Assembly (NCBI GenBank): GCA_013397695.1
Contig: VYZI01000053.1
Location: 3,450,957 to 3,514,956, forward strand
Direction of reading: 5' to 3'
Length of the DNA: 64,000 nucleotides
Source of the DNA: Centropus unirufus
Lineage: Eukaryota > Chordata > Aves > Cuculiformes > Centropidae
Shown here piece by piece: positions 52,201-62,853 of this stretch. The translations under genes were made by a program, and so were the position numbers. The stretch's first letter is position 1; each line of letters starts with the position of its first letter. A model generated the notes under the pieces. It was not told the origin of the DNA and did not search any database. It worked only from the letters and a program-made list of their open reading frames with translations.

Positions 52201-55200
52201 CAGTGAGAAAGTGAAATTAGTGCTTCCCAGACCACACCCCGAGTCCATTTCCCACGTTTCCACAGTGAACAGCTGATCAACAACATCCTGATAAAAATGC
52301 TGATTCAAACGAATGAGAAACATTCCTTGAGAACACGTTTGTCCTGCTAAAACCCTCCTCAGACACCAGGTGGGAAGGCACTCCCTGCTGCCTGACCAGC
52401 TGGCGAGCCTGGTTGGCTGCTTTCCAGCTTGCCTACCAGCCGGCCAGGAGCAGGCTGGCAGAACTCTGGCTGGGGAAAAAAAAACTACATTTGAAAAAAA
52501 AAATAAAAAAATTAAAAAAATCTGAAACAAATTGTTCTATTTTGCCTCAAGTTTCACCGCATTGACATTCTGTTCGGCACAGGATGAACAAAAATGCCAA
52601 CAACCCAGAATTTTCCACAAAACAGAAATACCCTTTTTCTGCGTAACTTCAGTTATAATCTGTATGTGTGCCTCTCCACAAAAATAACTGTATTTTACAG
52701 TGCCTGTTTCAATTCCACTCCAGAAGGAAAGACTCTAAAATAATGAGTATTGAGGAATCAGTCCCATGTTGATTACTCAAGTTATTTATAAATAGCATAC
52801 AACACGATAAAATTCTGAGTATCTGAGAAAAGGGGTCAGTATTTTAAGACCATTACAGTTAAATATTGCCTTCTACAAGACTTCTCTAAAAATAGCTCTT
52901 TGCTCAGCTGCTTGGTCGATTCTGCTGTCTACAGTACTAATTTCACAACACTACAGGCTGTAACCAGAAAGATATTTTTCAAGGACTTTGTCATCGCCTA
53001 TATGGTATTATTCTACTGATCTATTCCCTGGAGAAATAATAAATCACCCAGATTTCTAATTACCATCATATGCCAGTGCCCAGTAATGTGGGCTGTTCCC
53101 TGCTATTTGTAAAAGAATCTCATCCAGCTTAAGAGATCCAGAGACCTTTTCATCTTTCCATACATCCAAACTGTATTTGAAAGGTAGTTGCAAATATCAC
53201 TATTGCTCTAATCGGAGGGTAGATTACTAGAATTTGAATGCATTACCTCATGCCAACACATTTGGGATCTTGATAATGATGAAGTCGTGGAGCTCAGTAG
53301 ATAATTAGTTCTCACAGGCTCCTGATTTATTTCATGTTGCTCTACCAGCAGTTGTAACCTCCTGTCTGCTCCCATCAGATCCTGTGTAAGATCAAAGATG
53401 ATTCAATTGTCAGGTTGCTCAGGTGTTTTATTTTTGGCAGGTTTTTTTGGTAAGAAAATTGCATCCTACATGTGCTTCATTTATACAGTGATTAAAGTTC
53501 ATTTTTTAAAGGAGGTCAAAGGAAATCATTATTGTACATTTATTTACTCCAGAAGCTTTCATCCCATTTTCATAAAACAAAAAGTCAACAAATCCTAAGT
53601 CCTCTATTTTAATAAAACCCAACCAAACAGAATATTGATGTCTTACCAATTTTGTGCCCATGTTGCCCTCAGCACATGACTTTGAAGTGGCCACACAAAG
53701 ACAAACACAGTTCCTTTCAACCCCAAAAGCTTTCCAAGAGACTTCAATAGTTACATCCTCAGTTTCTGACTCGGAAAAAAACCCCAAAACATTCATGTTT
53801 CCCCACATAGATTTTTAACCTGACGAACCCAGCCATTTTGCTAAAAATATGGTATCTTTGGTATCACCCAAAATCATCATTGTTCTTAAATAACCACTTC
53901 AATCTTTGAAGCTAACAACTTTTTCTTTTCAAAGGACAGTAACAGCCTGCAATGTGGTTCTGTTTCCCTTCCCTTTTAATTTAACCTCACTTCAAAAGAG
54001 CTCAAGACACTTCTGGTTCCTCTGAAGTAAATTCCTGTCTGCACTACATTCCTGCGTTCTAATTTAAAATTTTCACGTTAACTAATAGACACATTAAGGA
54101 AAGAAAAAACAATGAATCCATCAAACAACAAAAACAAAGGATGAATTATTAATCCTCAGCTGAAGAATCTCTAAGCCAAGACTCATGACTCATCCTTTTT
54201 CAATGAAATTGTATTTCTGCTTCACAAACTATTTTACTACTGTCACGGTAACACGTTACATTACATTCTATGAGAGGTGAACTACTTCAGCCACCAGTTT
54301 TCCAGAATTATTTCTTGCATTCATTTCAACCACTTTAGGTCTTTTTGTTTTCAGGAATTAAACAGAGGAAACTCCAGATTGAAAGGGCAGAAGATTGATT
54401 TTGAACAAATCAATACAATAAATGGCAACCAATTGTCAGGCAGGATATGATTCCCCGGTTTATAAGGAATTAAAAACCAAATTGTCAGCTCAGGAAGTGA
54501 GACGTGCAGAATGCAATTTACATCAAACACAGGATTAATAGGGTGGAAAGCACTAAAAGTGGCATAAATTTACCAAAAAAGAAAAAAAAAGTTGCAAGGA
54601 ATACAGGGAAAAAATAGAGAAAACTGATCTCGGCACAGGCAAATTGTAGGAGTAAAGTACAGAATTACTGAACACAGAAATGATAAAAAGGAAAGTCGAT
54701 GTGACTTCTGTGGGGGCAAGTAATGGTCAATCTCTCTTTAATCCTATTTTTGAGGAGCTGGCAGGAAGGTGGATAAAGGAGATACCTTTAACAATGCATT
54801 TCGATTTCTCCAAACCTTTCAATAAGGTTTATGATCTAAGCTATCTTGGGATATGAGAGAAGGTTATCTGATGAAGACTGAAGGGCAGAATAAAGCCTGC
54901 CTCAACAATAAAGAACCACAGTTATTAGATGTTAAGTTTGCTGGAACCTGTGGCATTCAAAATATTCATGAAAGATTTAGAAAGAGCAGAAGAGGTTGTA
55001 GATTATTTGGAGTGCCCAAAATTAAACCCGATTGTAGAGCTGCAGAATAATCTTATCCTGCACAATTTGGGATAAAAAGGCACATTGAGTTCAGTGTATG
55101 TAAATGCAGAGCAACATGCATGGAGAAAAGGTAACTTATTTATGGATACTGGTGGGATCAAAATTAACTTCCTCTGCCCAGAAGAGACTGAGTAACTTTG

Positions 55201-56108
55201 AATGGCTGCACAAAGAACACTTCCAAATAAATAAAGTGTTAATCTCAGTCCACCTATAACTTGAAAATACTTTTGAATTCTAGCTCCTCACTTAAAAGAA
55301 TAAAAGCAAACTGGAAAAAGACTAAGTTATCAAAGCTTCTGTAAAGGAAATATTAAATGAATTGGCAGAAGAATTACATAGGAGGGATATAATAAAATAA
55401 TCATGACAAGCACGGGAAAGACAAACAGTGAGGAATTCCTTTCTCTTATTACAAAAACTCAAAGACCATTAGCTTTGAGTTTTCTAAAGGTATTTTAAGC
55501 CAAAAGGAAGTCTCTTCCTCTTACAATAGTGAAACGCAATGTCAGCATGCAATTGAGATGAGAAGTATGAATTACCTTAAGAAGGTAATTAAATACATTC
55601 ATGGAATAAAAACCCATCAAAATGTATTAAATACATTGATGTAAACACTCAAAATGTTTCTAAAGCCCAAAGTTGCCAGAAAGTAAGGCAGAAATAAGTT
55701 ACCATATCTGTTCCATTCTAACCTTCTTTCAGTGCCTGCTCCGGGCTGCTATCAGAGCGAGTCGAACAGCAGATACTGCCTTTATCACAGAGGTATTTAG
55801 AAATGACAGGTTTCATTTGAGTTCCTTAATCACCCCTTTCTGCCTCAAACTTTGATCCAGTTGTTAATTTCTCTTTCCAGACAGAATTTATCTCTGCGTT
55901 TTTATGGCTCTGCAAGGCCATAAAGGTCTGAGAAGCAACTTATGTCTTTGACCTCGTGCTCTTGGATTAATTCAGATATTTAATAAGCATATTTAGATCT
56001 GGCTCCTTCAGAAGACGATCAGCCATTGTTGCTGAAAAGGAATACTAGAAAGAACTCAAAATATATTCCATGTTGCCTCAACACAGTTTTCCATCCCATT
56101 CTGTTTAG
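43289..56108 (+). other. Proposed intron 1 of the RAP1GDS1-like gene / intergenic
   Basis: About 12.8 kb, mostly AT-rich, with no exon I could recognise. An open frame of 161 codons at 46140-46625 overlaps a 140-codon frame on the same strand in a GC-richer patch; neither resembles a known protein. Old L3-type LINE sequence occupies about 54.64-55.55 kb. Homopolymer A/T runs occur near 50430 and 52500. Confidence 0.5.
54640..55545 (+). mobile_element. Old, decayed LINE of L3/CR1 type
   Basis: Segments occur in the order expected for an ancient L3-like CR1. GTGACTTCTGTGGGGGCAAG comes first, then GGTGGATAAAGGAG with a degraded 'DFSKPFNKVYD' reverse-transcriptase motif at about 54800-54835. GAGTTCAGTGTATGTAAATG (near 55088) follows, then GGAGGGATATAATAAAATAA TCATGACAAG (near 55380) and AGCCAAAAGGAAGTCTCTTC. 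Frames are broken. The family assignment is by eye and approximate. Confidence 0.6.
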
Positions 56109-56219
56109 AAACCCTGAGTCAGCACCTGGAGTACCTTGGCCTTTGTGGAGATGAAGCAGAATCTGAAGATCAGATCCTCGAAAGTCTGAATGCGATTCTC
56201 CTCTCTCTTACTGAAGATA
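56109..56219 (+). CDS. RAP1GDS1-like exon A (N-terminal helix region)
   Basis: Acceptor CTGTTTAG. After completing a Glu codon it reads TLSQHLEYLGLCGDEAESED then QILESLNAILLSLTED plus one base. It parallels RAP1GDS1 TLKKLKITAVDKTEDSLEGC and LDCLLQALAQNN in length and hydrophobic spacing. The reading frame would hit TAA at 56222-56224. No GT lies at the end of homology; the phase-consistent boundary is GATA followed by GCTAAG, i.e. a GC donor. See the finding. Confidence 0.72.
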
Positions 56220-57056
56220 GCTAAGTATCTCTCCCGATCACTATTTAACCATTTGCACAACCTGAAAGCATTCACTGGAGTTTTTCACTAATTTTGATAA
56301 TCTACATTACAAGAACTTATTGCTGCAAGAACTATAGATGTCCTTACCCTGTTTTGTTTTCCTTTCTTTGTATACTCGTAAAACTACTTATAACCAGATA
56401 AAGCTACTAAAGCACCTGAGCCTGTGGAGAAAGTCTGAATTTCATATTTTATTTGCTACAAAACAAACTCCTAGGGTCACCTCAATTTCATCCCATAAAG
56501 TCAGGAATTTAAAAAAATAGTTCCTAGTCTCCTTATCGGAAAGTCTTTACGGTCTCTGCACATTCTCCAGAAATGACATAACCTGCATTTATTTGCATCC
56601 CCTGGCAGATGCTGATTTAGCACCTTCAGGACAATGAGGCATCTTTTTTACAAAGACAGGCTGAGGGAACTGACTGTTCCACTTGCTAGTCTAATAAAAG
56701 ATGTTGTGCCTACCTACAAAATTAATTGCTAGGCAATACCTCAGGAATAGAATCTTAATCCCCAACTTCCCATCCCTTATGCAAGCATCCTTTTATAGTC
56801 AGAGGAGATGAAACTGCTTTCCTGACTGCTTTACCACCTGCGCTTCATTTCAGCATGAAGCAGCATAATCAGCTGGAGCTAGGCTTGCTGCAGCTCAAGC
56901 AGATGACTGCTCCTACGTATTTAAGCTGAGACAGCTTTTAAGCGTCTTGTTAAATCAGAACGTTGGGTCCCACAGATATCCACTCAGAACTTCAGAAGAC
57001 AAAGCAACGTAACAGTTGCAAACCTACTGCGCGTATTAACACTCTTATCATTGCAG

Positions 57057-57179
57057 AGCAGAGATCCTTCAGCCTACTTAGAGAGAGTGGGATCTTCCTA
57101 ACTTTGGCAAAAATCCTGAAGGGTAATCCACGATGTGCAGTGAAAGCAGCCAAGGTGCTTTCAGAGATAGTCAAGAATG
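57057..57179 (+). CDS. RAP1GDS1-like exon B (ARM repeat)
   Basis: Acceptor ATCATTGCAG, donor GTACGT. It reads QRSFSLLRESGIFLTLAKIL then KGNPRCAVKAAKVLSEIVKN plus one base. It matches RAP1GDS1 around SEKIQASGILQLFASLL and CKAKVANIIAEVAKN, with the same length to within one residue and the conserved SGI and IxxxxKN positions. Confidence 0.85.
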
Positions 57180-57359
57180 GTACGTGGTGCTGGAGTGTTA
57201 CTACAAGGCATGTATACAGCCCATGAGCTGTGTTTCCAACATTGAGTTTTGTTTCATGGGTACCAGCTATCAGTCTTCCAGCTGTAACTGTTTTATTTCA
57301 ACATAGCAAAAAAAAAAACCAAAAAAAACCCCACAAGTCTCTCTCCTTTACCTACACAG

Positions 57360-57485
57360 AGGAAATGAAGAAACCATGTATTGAGGCAGATTTGATTGTA
57401 ACTTTGATACCTCTGCTGGAGAGCACGGACCCTGAAATGTTGCTTCATGCTGGGAGGGCCATTGGCCGTATCTGTTATGATAATC
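57360..57485 (+). CDS. RAP1GDS1-like exon C (ARM repeat)
   Basis: Acceptor ACCTACACAG, strong donor GTAAGT. It reads EEMKKPCIEADLIVTLIPLL then ESTDPEMLLHAGRAIGRICY and DN plus one base. RAP1GDS1 has EFMRIPCVDAGLISPLVQLL and GRALGNICYDS here. The PC-(I/V)-(E/D)-A and GRA-GxICYD motifs make this the clearest match to the family. Confidence 0.92.
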
Positions 57486-58145
57486 GTAAGTATTGACTTG
57501 AGAGAATCCTATTTTTCCTAGCTGTAAGGAATTATTTTACAAGGCACGGTAACCTGTAACTCATGATAAGTTTCCCATGAGACCTGAGCACACAATGTAG
57601 TTCAATCTCCAGTTCGATATACAATTCACACAGCTTGCACATCAGGCTGAAAGCATCCCAAAACCCTCCTAAACTCTGGCTTTCCTCTGTATTTTTGATT
57701 TCAAGGTGACGTGATACAACTTCATCAGAACTGCTCTGCAAGTACAAGAGCAGCAGAACCTCATACGTACCTTTATTATGTAGAACTGCCTTGGGCTCAA
57801 AATCTGAATGGCTTTGCCTTCCTCCAGTGAAATGAAAGCCTCTATAAAGGAAAACACCTTTTAAATAAACATGTAAAAAAAAATATTCTCGAAGAAATAC
57901 TGAGATATCTACCTGTGCGAGGAATGATCTTTTCTGAGGACCATTCCTTGCATACAGGAGCTCTCTGTGCCCCAGGTTTTTCCATAAAGTCAGTACATTA
58001 GCTTCTCTGCTGGTCTTCTGAATTAAAACTTTTTCATTTGCTTGCCCCAAGAGTTTAAAATTTGCCTTTTACCTTTTATTCGTGGAATGACCAAAAGTAT
58101 TTGTTGCATACCCATTTCCCTCTGCTTTCAATCTATATCTGGTTT

Positions 58146-58209
58146 NNNNNNNNNNNNNNNNNNNNNNNNNNNNNNNNNNNNNNNNNNNNNNNNNNNNNNN
58201 NNNNNNNNN
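58146..58209. other. Assembly gap (64 N)
   Basis: 64 unresolved bases lie within the intron between the third and fourth recognised ARM exons of the RAP1GDS1-like gene. The true missing length may differ from 64. An exon expected here by family comparison could be hidden in it. Confidence 1.
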
Positions 58210-59589
58210 TATATAGATTCTACTAGCTCCCTGCAAATAGATGTATTTGTTAAGGAATGTTACATAAAAGTTTAAAATCTCTTTCCTGTATGATGACATG
58301 CAATGCTTGTGTAAATACTGCATATCAGCAACACCACAGCACGTGGTCAGACCACAAATCTGCTTCACTTCTGCCAGAATACCGTATAGATTTGACAAAA
58401 TGACCAAGACGCACGCTTTAATAATTTCTATTACTATCACAGCAATAAATATGTCCGAATAAAATTAACTTCAGGCATTCCCTGACTGAATTCCAGCTGT
58501 ATATGCTGCGATAGCACTCAGACACAGTCTGGTGCCTGTCGTACATGCTGTCATCCAAGATGCAGGCTAGCTCTCAGCGAAACGCTGCTGCAAAAGCAGC
58601 ACATTAAACAGTCATCACATGTATTCATAGTTCTTAGCCTTACCAAAACCATTTTAGATATTAAGCTTTCATTCATTACAGGACAAACTAGAAAAAGAAA
58701 GGACACAGTAACCAGTGTTTCCCCCAGCAATTCCAATGTGGATGGGGACACCTGTAGTTACTACACTACAACCAGCACCAAATCAGCTTTCACTTGCTGT
58801 ACTTGGTTGACCTCCCTTAAGTCACAGAATTTTATACCTGCTTGGGAATCTTACTCAGCCTATAAAAATTTCAAGTTATCCTTGATAACTTGAATTCAAG
58901 CACTCCAAGACTCCTTGTGTGCTGAGCAACTAACACTCAACAAACTGGATGAGGTTGATACCCTCAATGAACTTTCAAGGAGACTCTCTCAATGGTATCT
59001 TACAACAGCCCAGGTACAAAGACTTATTTTAAGAAACAAAAAGGAATCAGCATCCTAACTCACAAAAAGGAGGTATAGGAACATTTCCTGTATGAAGCAC
59101 TCTTTATCCCTGAAAACAGATTCATCACGAGATTCTACTTTACCTTGGGGTTCCAGTCCCTTCCATCTCCCTGCCCTTCAGCGCAAAAGAACCCATAGGA
59201 AAATAAGGCTGAGATTCCTATTCCCCGAGAGAAATAGGCAAACTTTGTGTTCCTCCCTCAAATTTCAGATACATATCAAGAAATACAATCCATCAGATCT
59301 TGCTTTAGAAGCTGCGCTAATAGCAGACGTGCTTGTACAATTGTCCTTACACATTTTCACAGTGGCTTCATTCCTTTAGTTGAAGTAGAACCAGGAGGTT
59401 TAGCAAAACCCTATCTTGAACCTGCATTTCCCAAAAACACGCCTTAGCCTGACACCCCAGCACAAAATCTGTACAAATTCTAACAGCGTGAGAAAGAAAC
59501 AGATTATCATGCTGCAAAGCTGGACCTGTTTTACTCATTTAATTAGTTCCTACTTAATCACCTTTAACTGCTGTGCTCACTATTACCAG

Positions 59590-59718
59590 GGCATCTTCAG
59601 GAAGAGCTGGTAAAGGTGGGAGTAATCACAGCACTAGTCCGGATATTAACTGATTATGCAGAGAGTGAACCACTTGTCCATGTTGATCTATTGGCCTTAT
59701 GCAACCTCGCAGACCTTG
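59590..59718 (+). CDS. RAP1GDS1-like exon D (ARM repeat)
   Basis: Acceptor CTATTACCAG, donor GTAAGC. It reads HLQEELVKVGVITALVRILT then DYAESEPLVHVDLLALCNLA and DL plus one base. It aligns with RAP1GDS1 SLQAQLINMGVIPTLVKLLG and CLVAFGNLAEL. The corresponding position in RAP1GDS1 is one repeat further on than exon C, so one repeat-sized exon is absent or hidden between them. Direct C-to-D joining keeps the frame (codon CGG). Confidence 0.9.
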
Positions 59719-59860
59719 GTAAGCAAATATTTTTGTATCTTGGAGCAAAATATCTTCACACTGTCACAAGTCTTTCCATGTACATGCAGAATACCCACAG
59801 GTTTGATGGGGATTTATGTTTAGGTTTGAGGGTCTTCGGTGGGGAGAGGGTGTTCTTATT

Positions 59861-59881
59861 GGGTTATTTGGGAGGGTTGGG
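59861..59881 (+). other. G-quadruplex motif (sense strand)
   Basis: Four runs of three G are separated by 6, 1 and 2 bases: GGGTTATTTGGGAGGGTTGG then G. Further GGG/GGGG runs lie just upstream at 59829-59850. It sits about 140 bases after the donor of exon D on the transcribed-sense strand. Confidence 0.7.
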
Positions 59882-60899
59882 TCTTCTGATTTTGTTTGGG
59901 ATTTTTTTTTGTTGTTTTGGCTTTTGCCTTTTTTTTTTTTTTTTTAAATGGTACTCATACCTCATCAGGGACTGGCCATAGTATCTACACTGGAGAAGTA
60001 GCAACTCTTAACTGGAGCTGATACTACTTTAAAATGATTAAGATTTAATAGATAGCTTTTGATCCTGAAAAAAATAGAGGGCAAAACTTCATGTGGTAAA
60101 TTGACAGTTTTATTAGTCATTTATTAAAAATTTATTTCTCTTTAATGATTAAGTTTATATCCCTAAATTAAACAGCTCCCCTTTTCTTTTACACAATATT
60201 CGAACCAAAGGCACCTCCACTTCACAAAAAGTTGTAAGTAGTGATGGAAGAAAAAGACCAAGTAGAAAAATATTTGCATACTTTGTAAAAAGTCTGACTA
60301 CAATTTGATCTACTGCTTCCTGCAATCAGAGGGAGAGGCAGGGAAGGGGGTATGGTATCACACTGTCACATCATCCGCTAGTGAGGTCTGCCCTTTATTT
60401 ATCTCTTATATTTCTTAATACCATAGATCGTTCCAATGTGCTCTATGTCAGACAGCAGCAAGCTTTAAAAAATTGATCTTTGTTAACATACATCTTGTAG
60501 ACGTTTAGGATCCCAGCAAGACTAGAAGCGTGCAATCAAGGCAGAAAATATACTACTACTGCAAACTGCCATGTGCCAATTTGAAATATTAAATAATCAT
60601 ACTACAGATGGATTTAAAAGAGTCAGTGGAATTAAGCCAAGATTAATTTGGCAGCTATCAAAGTCATAGCCACAGGAGTTACACCAAAATAGGGCTAAAA
60701 GAAAGAAGTATGGAGGAGAAGGGATGGAGTAGAGTTTTGCTGTCTCAGTGCTGTCTAAATGGACAGAAGTATCTATAAAATCAGAAAAAGCATTCAAAGC
60801 CACAGTAGCATCTGATCGCTTCACTTTATAATGAGATATGCTTTTAACATTCACGCAGATCGAGTAACATACAAAATCCCAACTTTATCACATCCACAG

Positions 60900-61025
60900 A
60901 TACAGCCAAGGAAGCTCTAAGCAAAACAAAGGTTGCTGAACAGCTGGTGAAACAACTGAGAAGAGCAGAGAACCATGAGAGGCTAGAAATTGTCTTTGAA
61001 ATCCTGCAAGCACTTGCAGAACATG
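60900..61025 (+). CDS. RAP1GDS1-like exon E (ARM repeat)
   Basis: Acceptor CACATCCACAG, donor GTAAGA. It reads TAKEALSKTKVAEQLVKQLR then RAENHERLEIVFEILQALAE and H plus one base. RAP1GDS1 has SSKEQFASTNIAEELVKLFK and REMIFEVLAPLAEN here. The lengths are nearly the same, with conserved KE, AE-LVK and IFE-L-LAE. Confidence 0.92.
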
Positions 61026-61690
61026 GTAAGACTCCTTTCAGCTTGGAGAAAAAAGAGTGGGGACGGAGTATTAGTACTATGGTTAAGCTCTAGGTTCCAA
61101 GTTTTGCCTGGGCTCCTACTGATGAAACCAGCAACCCCTTTGGTGGAAATGAGCCACAAGAACCTAAGAAATCCTCACTTGAGCAAGATTTCAAAGCTCA
61201 ATAAGTGAGTCAACAAAGAAAGAAGGGAGAGTGCAGCATTCTACTCTGTTTAAGCGAGTCCATAAGATAGCAGATCCAAATTCATACCCATCATAGTGCA
61301 TAACAGAAAAGCATACTAGGCAGATTATTTTTTTTATAAAGGAATTAAAACCAAACATCATACAAAATCTCTGCTTTAAGCAGTGGTGTAACAAGCACCA
61401 AGAGGAATCCACTAAAATATTGAGATACCTGACAAAGGCTTCAAGGAAATGAAAACATGTAACAGGCAATACAAGAAGTGTCAGAGATCAGTGCAGCAGC
61501 TTGGCTCATTCTGCCTTGGTGTCATCCTAGCACCAGAACATCTATGACCATCTATGACAAACAAAACCAAAAAAAGTCACTGCACCTGAGAAAAAGACTG
61601 ACAGAAGTTCAAGGATTTATTTTTCTAGTTTGAAACGTTTCGACAAAGCCCTGAGAAGCTTTTGGTGTGCTTTTGCTGTGATCCTTACAG

Positions 61691-61834
61691 ATGCTCTGAA
61701 AGTGCAGTTGGTGGAGGCAGGCGTGCAAGAGGCTCTGTCTGAGATCTTACTGAGGCTCCGCAGCAGTTCACGAGCTGAAGACACTTGCATTGTGAAGGCT
61801 GCATCAGATCTCATTGTCTCTTTGCTTCTTGGAG
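61691..61834 (+). CDS. RAP1GDS1-like exon F (ARM repeat)
   Basis: Acceptor GATCCTTACAG, donor GTAAAA. It reads ALKVQLVEAGVQEALSEILL then RLRSSSRAEDTCIVKAASDL and IVSLLLG plus one base. RAP1GDS1 has AIKLQLVEAGLVECLLEIVQ and GSDLMVLLLLGD. The LQLVEAG and SDL-LLLG blocks are nearly intact. The middle, an acidic loop in SmgGDS (DSDKEDD), is here shorter and contains SSSRAED. Confidence 0.93.
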
Positions 61835-62715
61835 GTAAAAATTCTGGATGCCCATATGTACGTTAAGATAAAACACCAAAAAGTCCCCTTAGCAGAGGAG
61901 TTGCCATCTGCTCTGTTGCTTTCACTTCCTTAACAGGGAAACATCTGCAACCCGTTTCATAATCTTTAAAGGATTTCTTTTCAGACATCACACTTTTTTC
62001 ACTTTTTATAGGACTAGAGGGCTCATGTTGCCGTGCTCCCCTCCCAGCGTGTACACGGGCTGCCTCAAGTCACCTAATACCACTGCAACTGTGCCTGCAC
62101 AGAACACAAAGTTAAGCACAAGAATTTCAGGCTATTGTAGCTGTACCTGTGGTTGTCAGTTCACATCCTGCTTCTCTAACTTTACTTTCAAAGTTGGCCT
62201 AAGAGCCAGTTTTAAATGTAGAGCTAATCATCGGAATAAACCCACATGGTATTGTTTTCCTCATGTTTCCTCATTCACTATTCCAAATCTGGGTACATGT
62301 TTCAGACGTTTGGATTAACAAATGAAACTCAAGGACTTCCTTACCATGCAAGTTCTGCATCTCTCTGTTAGGAACAAACTACACATTTTGCCAACCTAGA
62401 TTTTCCACTAAGTCTTTAAGCTGATTTCAGGAGCAACACTAAAAGCCTAAAAACATAGCAGCAACTTAGTTTAGATGGTCCTACTATGCTGTGTTTTTGG
62501 CAGTGCAGATTAAAGAATAAAACATTAAGAATGTGACTCTTGCACTGCACCCCACCACCCCCAAACCCAAAGCAACCAGAAAGTTAAAGGTCTGAAATTA
62601 TTAATTACAAAAAAATCTAAGGCATCATTGATTCATATCTTCCCAAAGACAGGCAGAAGAGTTTGGGCTGATTTTATAAAGTCATGAGATATTCTGTCTA
62701 TTTATCATGCTATAG

Positions 62716-62853
62716 ATAAGTACATGCAGATTTTTTTTTTACTAAGGGATGTGGCGTCATCTCCCAGAATGTTGGTACTTGCATCAAATCTAAATACATG
62801 CAGCTACAGGTTACAAGCAACAGCCGTTGCTAATTTTACCAAAAAAGCAAGCA
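62716..62853 (+). CDS. RAP1GDS1-like exon G (diverged ARM repeat)
   Basis: Acceptor ATCATGCTATAG, giving G|AT then KYMQIFFLLRDVASSPRMLV, LASNLNTCSYRLQATAVANF and TKKAS plus one base. It aligns without gaps over 41 residues to RAP1GDS1 MQKLFEGGKGSVFQRVLSWI and onward to AIANFARN, sharing MQ, F, R-L, N and A-A-ANF. The boundary AGCA followed by GTACGG keeps phase 1 but is a weak donor and extends two codons past the RAP1GDS1 boundary. GCAAGC seven bases earlier is a possible GC donor but in phase 0. This exon is more diverged than the others. Confidence 0.65.

Larger units (their letters stand above)
56220..62715 (+). other. Introns of the RAP1GDS1-like gene
   Basis: The noncoding spaces are 56220-57056, 57180-57359, 57486-59589 (contains the N gap), 59719-60899, 61026-61690 and 61835-62715. 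No CR1 copies were seen in them. 59800-59945 is unusually G/T-rich and ends in a T run of about 17. A 172-codon open frame on the minus strand at 57532-58050 has no recognisable domain. Confidence 0.7.
56109..62853 (+). other. RAP1GDS1-like (SmgGDS-related) armadillo gene
   Basis: Gene-level entry. Seven exons (56109-56219, 57057-57179, 57360-57485, 59590-59718, 60900-61025, 61691-61834, 62716-62853) align in order with RAP1GDS1 from about residue 7 to residue 350, apart from one missing repeat. Each encodes roughly one armadillo repeat. Every exon length is a multiple of three and every junction is phase 1, as in RAP1GDS1. SmgGDS is a cytosolic and nuclear protein that binds prenylated or pre-prenylated small GTPases with polybasic tails and promotes exchange on RhoA/RhoC. 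Identity to RAP1GDS1 is clearly partial, whereas avian RAP1GDS1 should be nearly identical to mammalian, so I infer a paralogue. The C-terminal ARM repeats are not visible. One donor is non-canonical, so pseudogenisation cannot be excluded. Confidence 0.8.

Noticed and set aside
52183..52530. 115-codon minus-strand open frame with a hydrophobic start
   Set aside because: The 'signal peptide' is translated from an A/T homopolymer region; the rest is not recognisable.
57532..58050. 172-codon open frame on the minus strand, the longest in the window
   Set aside because: It lies in an intron of the plus-strand ARM gene, shows no domain or repeat pattern, and its composition looks like chance.
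58888..59010. Open stretch ending ...TTAQ before a GTACAA donor, considered as the missing ARM exon
   Set aside because: The translation (…LNKLDEVDTLNELSRRL…) shows no match to the RAP1GDS1 repeat and the acceptor is poor.
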